From Antennarius striatus (taxonomy: Eukaryota; Chordata; Actinopteri; Lophiiformes; Antennariidae): 64,000 nt of DNA. Under the pieces are notes generated by a model, which saw only the letters and a list, made by a program, of their open reading frames with translations, was not told the DNA's origin and did no database searches. The stretch's first letter is position 1; each line of letters starts with the position of its first letter. Where the stretch lies: the NCBI RefSeq assembly GCF_040054535.1, contig NC_090777.1, positions 12,683,001 through 12,747,000 on the forward strand. The letters are read 5' to 3'. The translations under genes were made by a program, and so were the position numbers. Below, piece after piece: positions 26,774-38,556 of the stretch.

Positions 26774-29700
26774 TTAGTCTTCCCCCTCCAGCTTCTGTGT
26801 GACACATTTGATGCGGATATTGTCTCTGAGGTTGCGGAGTCGTGCACTGCGACTTGTGATTTCCTCCACATAGGTTTTGGGGAACCAGCCCCGTTCCCCA
26901 TCAGACAGTCTGATGCCCTCGACCCAGCCTGGTGAAAGACAAAAGCCTCCAGGCGTCAAAGAATCCAACACACATTTTCATTTGATTGTTTGTAGCTCTC
27001 ACAGGCGCTGAGCAGCACAAACCTGCTAAATCACTCCATGTCTACACATGCATTTAGATGCGGGTTTACTTTGTCTTAGATTGCTCCAAGGACTTACCAT
27101 CACTTGTCATGGTCTTAGCGTGAAGAATGTCGGCCTTTTCCAGTGTTAACTCATCGTGCTCCTGGGCCTGATAGCTTTTGATGCACTGAACCTGGGATAT
27201 GTCTGAGAGGACAAGACAAAAAGATAAATGAGCTGACTGATAGATTTGCAAAGATTCCGATGCTTCTGCAGCTCGGTACTGACCAACATTTTCACTGGCT
27301 TGCTCAATGTCTTCAAGAGGATCTGATGGAAACATTGCTGTGATCCATCTCTGCTTCCCACTCCTTTTTTACACAGAAAAGAGTAATTAATTCTTCATCT
27401 GTGAGATTATCCCGTTTGTATTGTATCAACATGCTGTTGATAAGGTTTCATTTCTCACTCTGTGTGTGACTTGAGCAGTATCTGGTGCTTGAGCTGCTGG
27501 CCTTCACACAGCTGCAGATGGAAGATAAAGCCTGAGATTCCATGCAGTTTCTGACTGAGATCCTTCACTTTCAGCTCTCCTATCTTTGCATGCACAAACA
27601 CCATGAACTTCCACGTACTGTAAAAATAATTAATGAAAGAAAGGAATAGAGTTTTAACTTTTTCACATCAATTCAATTCAATTCAATTCAATTCAATTTA
27701 AAAAAAACAACTTTATTTTTCCCCAAGAGGCAATTAAAGGCACATAAAGGAGTATTGGTACAAAAGGACATGCAGAGTGCAAAGAGCAAAAACCAGACTC
27801 AATACAAAGAAAACCAACACTAAAATACAAAATAAAAAGATATGTACAATATAAACAGGAATGTGCAATTAGCTAATAAATATATACTGTAATATATATT
27901 GCTTTAAAGTCGCTAAGTTCTATGAGGTTCTGATAGTTTGTCATCTCAGTGTCTGTGGGTCCGATCTCAGTTAGACTTTCTTGAATAGGGAAAGAATAAT
28001 TACAAGATAATAAAGGGTGGTGTGTAGGTGGTAATTGAGATGTGTGTTATTTGTCTGTGATACATGTATTGTTGCCACCACTGGGAGGCAGCAAAGTTTT
28101 AAATGTTTACATCCTATACATTGCTGTACTCATGACACCCATCCAAACATGAGTCCCATCCCAGTGATTAAATAAACTGAAAGAAGAATTAAGTATAAGC
28201 AGCCACTTTTGTCATCAAAGTTCGGTTTCGTATGTCCATTTCCAAGTGTTATAATATTCATGTTATGTTATAATATTCAATGTCTCATCGGAGTGATGCA
28301 TTATGGTCCATTATGGAACAAGACAGGCCCGAGATGTTTCCCATATGCTGTGAACACACAAACAGCAGCAACAGAGCTCTGAGCAGCTGAAAAGTGTCCT
28401 AGAGAAATGTAACCACATTTTTCAAAATCTGGTCTGAAACTGTGGCCCTTTGAGTTCATGGAGACTCATAAGACGTGAAACTGCTGGTACAGGTACAATG
28501 GGCAGCAATGTCAATGCATGGGTTTAGACAGGTTTTGGATATCAATAAGAAGCAGCACCCAGTAGTTTCAAGAGGTGATATTGGAGCTCTGCTACCATTC
28601 TTAGTTATGTATTTGTGCAAACTGAATGTTTTGATCGTCAAGTAAGTCAAGAACCAGGAGAGGAGGCGACTGAGGGCTGTTGACCAGAAGCTACATTGCT
28701 GCGTCTCCTGCATCCCCACAGAATAATGTGGTTGTGTGCACTGATCCAGGATCAGGGACAAAGTAAATTCACATTTAAACCTGTAACTTATAATTATCAC
28801 CAACAAGAGTTGTTGATGCCGCTTTGAGTGATAAATTATATCTTCAGGGAATAGTTCTACGCTTTTGGATTCACAGACAATCCCCACCATGGAATGTGTG
28901 CACCTGTTCAACGGTCCAAATTTTCACATGATCATTGTTTTTGCGATATCTTGCCTAAAATTCACTTTCTAAATTATCTGTGATGCATATTTATGCATCA
29001 TCAAGCAGTGCAGTTCTCACTTACTCCTTCCTTTTGGACAGCAGCAGACAGTCGTTGAAGAGGTGGAGGTACACAGGTTTGGTGGGTAACTTGAGCTTGG
29101 ATCCAGAAATACTCATCATCTGAGTATCCACTTCAAGAAGTTCACCATGTTTCACCAACCAGCGAGACTGGGATATCAGAGGAAAGATCTAAAAACAAAA
29201 CAGTCAAAAAAACAAAACAAAAAAAAACAGGTTTGTGAAAAAGAATCACAAAAAAAGTAAACACAGAGTCGACCACATAGACTTCAGTCACCTTTCCTTC
29301 GAAATGGATTTTCTTGTTCAGGTGAATCAGTTCCTCCATCCTCTTCATTGACTGTACACTGGAGTTACATTCTTTGATGATCTGAGAAGACATATTTGTT
29401 TCTGGTTACTGGTTATGACTTTTGGGCTTCACCAGTGACGGTCCTGGTATTGCTTCAGATGAACATTAGGGACTTGAATCATCACCTTTTTCAGCTCATT
29501 GAAAGCTTTCATGGCCGTGTCCTCGTCCCGTGAGCCTGGAGTCGTCCTCTTTAAAATATTCTGAAAATGAAAAACATTTCAGTGCCAAAGTGTAAACACC
29601 ACTTTTGATATTAATCGCAAAGGAAAAAAAGTTTGGCCAATGGCTAAGCTGGTCCAAATATTACCCCATTTACAGTCACATGTAATTGGGTTTCAAGTAT

Positions 29701-32700
29701 GAACATGAATTCTGCAGTGAATGTTTAATTATGTACCTCCACCAGCATTTTAAGCCGTGTGATCCTCTGAAATGGGAGGATTAGAAAAGAGGTCAGAGGA
29801 AGTCTTTGGCAGACCGGGTCCTCCTCCAGACGAGCCAGGATGACAGGGAAACGAGAATTCTCATGCCTGAGAGGACAAGAAAATTTAAAGCAACACTTAA
29901 TGACTTTTAGTGGGAGCGAGTACAAATTCCAAGATGATTTTTAGCCCGAGAAAAATTGTAAGCAATTTCTAGATGTGCAAGTTAAGTCAGGCAGATGTAA
30001 AATAACACCTGAAGAGCCTCAGAGGAACTTATGGACGTCCGACATGAAATTACTGGACTCGATGCATTGCATACTGTACATGTTCTTATATGCTCAGAGC
30101 CCCAGCAGATGATTTACTACGTGTCAGGGGAAGAAGCTGCTTACAGTAAGCGTTGGTATGTCTGCTCCTGGTAAGCCTGGTTGGTCACATAAGGCAGATA
30201 AACCCGTCGCAGAGCTGGACAATGTTTAAGGACGATGTCGCAAACATCAAAACGCAGAATGTCCTCTTCCAGTCTGTGCTCCAGGTCCTGAAGAAACCTG
30301 GAATTACAGAATATAGTCAGCAAGGGGACACGATAACTGAGGCCTTAAAGCAAAGACCTGAGAGTAACACGATCAGCAGCATTACTTCACCTCTCACTGA
30401 CATCTTTGACTTCAGGCAGCTTGGAGAACAGCCACTGCTTGTCCTGAGCTCCGAGACACTCTGACAGGTCCTGCGACAGCATGAAGTGGTCCACAACGAT
30501 TGTCAAACTACGGATGTATGATGCCTCAGATGTCACCAGCTCAAACTTAGCCTGAGGCCAGGAAATCACAGAATGTCAGCTAGCTTCATAAAGTCCACAA
30601 AGTAGAAAAACTTGTCAAATATTTTTCAAATCAAATAGGTGTTATTTACCTCTTGTAATTTTCTTTCCTCATTGCTGAAGTTGTCAAGCTGGCCACTGGT
30701 CCGAACATCAGGGATGTCCTGCCACAGTGCAAAAGCAGAACCCCGGGATGAGCGAAAGGAGCTGGATGGAGACAAACTGGAAGGAGATGGGGAGCCATCT
30801 GAACCCTCGTCCCGGAGCCCTTCCTCTTCTGTACCTGGATCCTTCCCTTGTTGCCTCTGGATCTCTCTGTTGATGGCCACGTCACTGTATTCCTGATACA
30901 AAATAGCTGGAAAAAATGGATAAAGTTGAATTTTTTTTTTTTTTTTAGTATTTAGTCAATTAAAAAGGTTAACAATTTGGCCAGGAACTCACAGCTGGGC
31001 AAAAACCGTGATAAGCGATTTGAAGTGACAACACTTGGAAGTAGATCCTCCTCTATGGATTTCTTTCGCATTCTGAAAAAAAAAAGATTTGCAATCAATA
31101 TTTTTTTTTTTAATCTTTGCATTTTGAGCATCAAAATATTGAATTGTTTATGTATTTACGCAAGTTTTGTGCTCCATCGATGCAGAGGCATGCCATTATC
31201 TGTGCTGGGCAATGGACCAGTTGTAGGTCCTACAGGACTGTGGGGGGCGCTATCACTAGAACCTACTGAGCTGCGGTGCCTGCAGTTGAACTTATCTAAA
31301 GAGGACAAGAGGCAGATGGTACATATATGAGGATCAGGGAAGATGCAAAAATTCAGAGGCAACATTGTCTTGTAAGGTTTCAGACATGTGAGCCTTTGTT
31401 AAACAGAAAAAAAGATGAAAGTCGATCAGTAGGAGAAGAAAAAAGGCATTTTGAATAAAAAAATATGGTATATCAGAGTCTAGTGTTGACTCAAATAATA
31501 TTCCATCTCTGGTGATCCAGAGTTTTCAAATTTATAACTGTGAGTTAACAAATATTAACTATACATATATTGTCGCTATACATATAATTATACATATATT
31601 GTGGAGTTTACCCCGGTGGATGAGAGGGTCGCTTCCCTACGTCTTAAAGCTGTGGGAGGGAAAACTCTGACTGTTATTTGTGCGTACGCACCAAATATCA
31701 GCTCAGAGTATTCGGCATTCTTGGGGTCCCTAAATGGGGTCCTTGATGGGATCCCTGTAGGGGACTCCATTGTTCTCCTGGGGGACTTTGATGCACACAT
31801 TGACAATGATGGAGACACTTGGAGGGGCGTGCTTGGGAAGAATGGCCTCCCTAATCTAATCCCGAGCGGTGTTATGTTGTTGGACTTCTGTGCTAATCAC
31901 GGATTGTTCATAACTAACACCATGTTAGAACACCAGGATGCTCATGAGTCTACCTGGTACCAGAGCACCCTGGGTCAGAGGTCAATGATTGATCTTGTGA
32001 TCGTATCATCTGACCTTTGACCGTGTATTTTGGATGCTCGGGTGAAGAGAGGGGCAGAGCTGTCAACTGATCACCACCTGGTGGTGAGTTGGGTCCGTTG
32101 GGAGAGGAAACCTTTGGATAGACCTGGTAAGCCCAAACGAGTAGTGCGGGTGAACTGGGAATGTCTGGAGGAGGACTCGGTCCGCGAGGCCTTCATTCAC
32201 ACCTCCGAAGGACCTCCTTGTGCATCCCTGTGGAGGCTGGGGGCATCGAACCTAAATGGTCGATGTTCAAAGCTTCCATTGCTGAAGCTGCAGCTGAGAG
32301 CTGTGGTCTCAAGGACTTGGGTGCCTCAAGGGCCGGTAACCCTTGAACACCGTGGTGGACGCCTGTGGTCAGGGAAGCCGTCCAACTGAAGAAGGAGGCC
32401 TGCAGGGGCATGTTGTCCCTGGGGACTCCTGAAGCAGTTGCAGGGTACCGACAGGCCAAAAGGACTTCAGCCTCGGCTGTGATGGAGGCAAAACAGAGGG
32501 TGTGGGAGGAGTTTGGTGAAGCCATGGAGAAGGACTATTGGACAGCACCAAAGTGGTTCTGGAGGACTGTCTGACACCTCAGGAGGGGGAAACGGGGGAC
32601 CATCCAAGCTGTATACTGCAAGGATGGGATAATGTTTGACTGAGGAAGTTGTTGGTCGGTGGATGGAACACTTTGAGGAACTCCTGAATCCAAATACCCC

Positions 32701-35700
32701 AACTGACCCGTCCTCTGATGCAGAGGCAGAGCTGGAGGATGATGGGGGATTTGAGTCAATTTCTCGGGCCAAAGTCACCGAGGTAGTTAAACAACTTCAG
32801 GGTGGCAAAGCCCCGGGTGTTGATGGGATTTGCCCGGAAATGCTAAAGGCTCTGGGTGTTGAGGGGCTGTCATGGATGACACGCCTCTTTAACATTGCAC
32901 CAAAGTCTGGAGTGCCGAAAGAGTGGCAGACTCGGGTGGTGGTTCCTCTTTTTAAAAAGGGGGACCAGAGGGTGTGTGCCAACTAAAGGGGCATCACACT
33001 TCTCAGCCTCCCTGGGAAAGTTTACTCTAAGGTGCTGGAAAGGAGGGTCCGGCCAATAGTCGAACCTCAGATTGAGGAGGAACAATGTGGGTTCCGTCCT
33101 GGTCATGGAACAACAGACCAGCTTTTTACTCTCGCAGGGATCCTAGAGGGGGCTTGGGAGTATGCCCATCCAGTCTAATGTGTTTTGTAGACTTGGAGAA
33201 GGCGTACGATGGGGTCCCCAGGGATATACTGTGGGAGGTACTGCGGGAGTATGGGTTGAGGGGGCCTCTCCTCAGGGCTATCCAATCACTGTACGCCCAA
33301 AGTGAGAGCTGCGTTCAGGTTCTCTGTAGTAAGTCGGACTTGTTCCGAGTAGCTGTTGGCCTTAGACAGGGCTGCGCTTTATCACCAATTCTGTTCGGGA
33401 TTTTCACGGAGAGGATATCGAGGCGTAGTCGCGGTGAGGAGGGGTTACAGTTTGGTGGCCTGAGGATTGCATAGTCCTGTTTACGTCATAAGCCTGTGAC
33501 CTGCAGCACTCACTGGTTCGGCTTGCAGCCAAGTGTGAAGCAGCCGGAATGAGGATTAGCACGTCCAAATCTGAGGCCATGGTCCTCAGCAGGAAACCGA
33601 TGGACTGCCTTCTCCGAGTGGGGGATGAGGTCCATCCACAAGTGAAGGAGTTTAAGTATCTTGGGGTCCTTTTCACAAGTGAGGGAACAATGGAGTGTGA
33701 GATTGGACGGAGAATTGGGGCAGCAGGAGTGGTATTGCAGTCGCTTTACTGCACTGTTGTCACAAAGAGGGAGCTAAACCAAGAGGCAAACCTCTCCATC
33801 TACTGTTCAGTCTTCATTGCTACCCTCACCCATAGTCATGAGCGTTGGGTCAAGACCGAAAGAATATGATCGCGGATACAAGCGGCGCGGATACAAGCGG
33901 CTGAAATGGGCTTTCTCAGGCGGATAGCTGGTGTCTCACTTAGAGATAAGAAACACTGCTGTTCGCGAGTGGCTCAGAGTAGAGACACTGCTCCTTCGCA
34001 TGGAACGGAGGGTTAGGGTTAGGGTTTGGGTTAGGGTTAGGGTGAAGTTTGGGCATCTGGTGTGGATGCCTCCAGGGTGCCTGCCTAGGGAGGTGTTTCT
34101 GGCACGTCCAGCTGGGAGGAGACCTCGGGGCAGACCCAGGACCAGGTAGGGGGATTATATCTCAACACTTGCCTGGGAACGGTTTGGGGTCTCCCAGTCA
34201 GAGCTGGTGGATGTGGCCGGGGAAAGGGAAGTTTGGGGCTCCCTGTTGAAGCTGCTGCCCCCGCGATCTGACTAGGGATAAGCGGTGGGAGAGGGATGTA
34301 TGGATGTATGGATATATTGTCACTGTGATACTGTAGCTTAAAATGTTGCTGGGATAGAGGCTGAAGAAATCAACAAATGGCAAACATTTTTCCTGAATAA
34401 CTTTCAAACTAATAATGATGCCAGTGTGATTTCACAGTCATGTCATGGGTCAATCTGTCATGGAACTTTTTCCCTTACAGGCTCAGTGACATGTTGGGGT
34501 AAGTGAACTCGTAAGCGATGGAGGTCTGTGATCTCTGACTGCTGTCTAGGTATCATGATTAAATTCTATGTAATCCCTACATCCTAACTAGGACAGAAGG
34601 TCCTAGCTACTTATCCTACCGAATCCTACCAAACCTTTAAAGTAATAACTGTGAATAAATTATATGGGTTTTTACCACTAATGTATTTGTGTGGATTTGC
34701 ACAACATTGTGAAGTGTGGTACTGGTACATGACATAATCTGCCAGTTCTGCGGTATATTGTTCAACCAGTGGTCTTCCAGAATGCAGTATTAATCAAGAA
34801 AAGAAAATGGTTATTCCCTTTTCTGGGCTGAGTCTCAATGAAACTCTACCATGATCTTTGTTCTGTGGTCTACTTACAGTCCAGACTGGGGCTGAGGCTG
34901 TTGGAGCTCTGTCTGTCCCGGGAGACAACCCTGGCAGAGAGCGACTTCCCCAGCTTCAGGGTGAAGGAGTTCTTCCTTTGAGACAACTGAAGTCTAGATA
35001 TCAGCTCTGAAGCGGAGAAGCGCCGCCGCTCCTGATCCCCTTGACGGCCACGAGACAAGAAGCTCCCCCCTGTGGCACTTGATGCTTCTGCAGTACTACT
35101 GTCTTCGCTGACCCCTTCGACCGAGTCCTCTATTATCTGTAGGGGTTCTGGTGCTGTGCTAAAGATATCGCTATGAGTAAGGTTAGGGGGATCTCTAACA
35201 CCATTTGTGGATAAAGGACGTGAAATGCCCTCTTGAGAAGATAATCCACTGAGGTCCTCCTCCAGGAAAGATGCAAAAGGTCCTGAGAAGATGTATTCCG
35301 CATCCAAGACTGGACTGCTGGGCGATTCATCACTCAGGTTGTCTGGGGAATAAACCTGCATCTTTCGTCCTGAAAACAAGACAATAGCTTAATTAGAATA
35401 AAGGAGGGGTGGGTTCAGTTTTGTGTCTTTACTTGTTATATTAGTGCTGTCCATTGCGAATAGAACTGGACACTTACTGATTGACTTCTCTCTCAGTGAA
35501 CCCTGCGATGTCCTCCTCTGTGGATGGTAGGAATCTAGGCTTTGAAACTCGGGCCCTTCAGGTGAGGACGGGGCACAAGGTAACTGTGATTCCCAAGAGT
35601 CTCTGTTTGTGTATAAAGAAGGTAGAGGGAGCGACAGAGGGAGGCAAAGAGCTGCATGGAGTGGCCGACATACTGTTGTGACAGTACAAGGTTTTTCAGT

Positions 35701-36168
35701 CTGTTCCTGCAAAGAAGTCCTGATGCAATTATGACAGTCAAGCTCAGTGCATCTTGAAGATGAATGAGAGTTCAGATTCATAGTTGTTTCATGCTCATTG
35801 TCTGTCCTTTGGCAGCCATTCTGTATGTCATTCAGCTCGTTCAGTGTGTGTCTGAAACCATTCAGGTCCAGGGCATGTGTGGCGCAATGTGTGTCTGGGC
35901 TAATGGTTGTACATTGCGAGCCAAGACAGTTAAGTTTAGGAGTCACTGGTGGTTGTAGCTCAATAAAAGCCAATGTTTCCTGCTGGCAGACAGCAATGTG
36001 CTTGTGGTGGCATGGGTGGAGGGGAGGTCTGTCCTCCTGTGCCTCGCTCAGAGCCTGAGACTCTCCGGAGCCAGAAATCCACATGCTGGGATTGTCTCCT
36101 CGGCAGTGAAGAGTGTAAAGGTGAGGTTGGAAATCAGGAAAAGGTGACAATCCACACCCTGGGAGCAT
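26774..36168 (-). CDS. arhgef19: Rho guanine nucleotide exchange factor 19-like (ephexin family, DH-PH-SH3), complete 975-aa ORF in 15 coding exons
   Basis: Exons in transcript order: 36168-35478, 35369-34878, 31295-31160, 31072-30993, 30906-30650, 30551-30391, 30297-30145, 29866-29737, 29560-29486, 29381-29292, 29188-29025, 27617-27459, 27363-27284, 27202-27098, 26928-26774. The sum of 2,928 nt is exactly 976 codons and all phases agree. The start is the first ATG after an acceptor at 36190-36191; an upstream in-frame ATG at 36387 lies in the intron. The N-terminal 550 residues are low-complexity, Ser/Pro/His-rich. The DH domain spans about 552-755 ([32 protein letters not shown]), PH about 762-872 ([32 protein letters not shown]) and SH3 about 893-950 ([26 protein letters not shown]). 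DH domains catalyse GDP/GTP exchange on Rho GTPases. The SARLRNLR tail after the SH3 favours ARHGEF19 over ARHGEF5/15/16/NGEF. It is longer than the human protein (about 800 aa). Confidence 0.82.
27669..27745 (-). repeat. Retroelement 3' tail with (ATTCA)n, reverse orientation
   Basis: Six TTCAA units are followed by an A run and AACTTTATTTTTCCCCAAGA, the complement of the tail at 62885-62945 (GCCCCTTGG...AATAAAGTT...GAATT repeats). It lies in an arhgef19 intron. The body may extend right to about 27.9 kb. Confidence 0.6.
31603..34311 (+). mobile_element. 5'-truncated non-LTR retrotransposon (endonuclease + reverse transcriptase), dead
   Basis: A 9-bp target-site duplication ATATATTGT brackets it (31594-31602 and 34312-34320). 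It encodes an AP-endonuclease segment ([34 protein letters not shown]), then RT blocks ([62 protein letters not shown]) and a C-terminal region ([27 protein letters not shown]). Frames are broken by several stops and shifts. The catalytic [FY]ADD block after GLRIA is deleted near 33.47 kb. It ends in ATGGATGT-type repeats. It is inserted in the arhgef19 intron 34877-31296 in the opposite orientation. The clade (RTE-like or other) cannot be fixed by eye. Confidence 0.88.
34011..34043 (+). repeat. Interstitial telomere-like (GGTTAG)n inside the LINE
   Basis: Five to six units of GGTTAG, one mutated to GGTTTG, lie in the LINE's C-terminal coding region. Translation gives alternating Arg-Val where related copies have an unrepetitive segment before GHLVWMPPG. 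Confidence 0.9.
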
Positions 36169-36820
36169 GGTTGAATGAACACATGGGAGCTGCAAAAGAG
36201 GTGAAAGAGTCACGTAATGTTTTCTGAAAGCCAGTGGTTTAAATAAATGTTGGTATCTTAATAAACACTGACAAACATTATTATTCTGTAATAGCAAATT
36301 GCCTGTCAGCAAATGCAAAAGACTTTTTCTTTTTAAGTTTGCTGGGGGAAGTGGGACAGCATATGGTGTTTCTCTGGTTAGGATCACAAGGAAGTAAATA
36401 GGTTACTTTACACTGACGGGATCATAAATGTCACTCTCTATTTCTAACTGGTAACCTTTTAACAATGTCAGATAGGGCAAGTCCTAGCCCTCTTACAACC
36501 CTGCAAAGGATAGGTAGTCATGGACACGAGCCATCATGACATGGGATAACTGGCTCGTCTGAATTACTTATGTGCTTGCTTACGCAGCCTGATTTGGGAT
36601 TTTTTCCATTGACACAGTGAGCAGATTCTCTTGGAGTTACCAAGACAGACCCTGAAACGTTTGATGCATGCAGTCAAACACAGCCTTCAAATAGATGTGC
36701 GCACGTACCTGCTTGGACACACTGAACACACACTTAAGTCTGGTAGTGTGTCTCCTAAGCCATGTCTTCCTGCTCTAATTAAAGACTTCTCTAGACACAG
36801 GGTTCACCCCTGTATTTAAC

Positions 36821-36952
<132 letters not shown>

Positions 36953-38453
36953 GCTCCAGACAGGATACCACAACGGACAGAGGAAGAGTGTACATCCTCA
37001 ACACTCTCATCCTTAACCTGAGATCTTCAGTCGTCCATCACCTGTTAACTGGTGACTCATCTTATCAGTTCACCGTGAGCTGACAGGTGGTTTTACTGAT
37101 TGAAATTTTTCACAGGGTGTCTGTTTTAACGCATCAGAGGGTCATACACTCGACCCTCCTGACAGGCTGTTAAGACACACTTGTGGAGGTCTGGCTCCTT
37201 TTCCTGTTTCCTGAACAGGTAATCCTTGAATTCTGACTTAAACACCAGGTTAAAGAAACTGTATTCAGCTCAAGTATGCAGAAAATAGCTTTTATTTTTA
37301 ATTTAATCACATTTCCATAGCAGTAGTCCTACAATTACACACTTTAAATGAATGGTTGTGGTCAAGCAGCTTTAGTAGTTTCTCTTTGGAGTCATGCTCT
37401 GAAGCTTCATGTTTTGGTGACACAATCAGCTAATTACTGAAGCATTTAGCTTTCCTACAGTTCTTGTTTTGCTAAAGTTAGGGTTAGTCTCAAAAACACC
37501 TTTCAGCTGTGGCAACTGCCATGGTGATGCATTTTTTTTTCTCTCCAAACAGACAACAGTCTTAGCACTAGCTGGAAATGTCGACCATTATTTCAAACCC
37601 AACATTTATTACATACATTTTTGGCAGGAAAAGAATCATAGTTGTGTATCTGTGGTGAGATTGATGGAAGGCGTGAACGTGAACTGTAAAAACAATTAAA
37701 ACAATGTCAATTCACAGTAAAAGACACACTTCCATAGACTCTCAGCACCGTTTAACCTGGAAGTGAGTTCCCTATTGTTCCACGTCTTTTCCATGTCTTC
37801 TTGAAATTAAATTTCTCATACTCATGTCTTCTCAAGATGCCACTGATTTCACTACTTTGTCTAAATTGTAACTGAAGTGAAGACTTTGTCTTGAAAGTTC
37901 GCTGATAATGCGCAATACTGCATTGAATTGTCCTGAACACTTAAAATTGCATGGTTTGACTTTGTATGATAACATAACTTATAACAAACACCTGTTTAGA
38001 ATTGTTCTTTTCTACAGAATTAATATAGACAGTGTGGTGGACCCTATGGAATATGTAGAGGTCAGAAAAAGTGAATGTTAACTTATATTTAACCTTTTCA
38101 GTCAATGTATCCTCGAACACAAATTTTCAAAGACTGTACTCAGGCATTGTTTTTACACATTATACATTTCTGACCGAGTGGTGAACTTCTTATGGATGAC
38201 TACGACTTTTGAATTTACCCTACCCAACTAATTGCACTGATGAGCAGTCAGTATTTTTACATAATTGTGTCTGATAGTGTTTTTTTGACCTGTAATTAAA
38301 TGAGTACAGTTGTTTCCCAGCATATAAAGCTTCGTTATTGAGACTGGAGCTCATAGTTGTTCCTGAGGGTTTTATACTGTGGATAGGAGGCTGCTGGAAA
38401 GCCACACCTGTCCTTGTGGCAAAGGTAGGCATGCTCGTAGTCCTATCTCTGTT

Positions 38454-38556
<103 letters not shown>

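Noticed and set aside
31601-33869. Endonuclease and reverse-transcriptase open frames as host genes
   Set aside because: They are pieces of one LINE bounded by a target-site duplication.
36169-36387. Upstream ATG at 36387 as the arhgef19 start
   Set aside because: A good acceptor (pyrimidine-rich, then AG at 36190-36191 in the minus sense) places that stretch in an intron; the ATG at 36168 gives an exact full-length frame.
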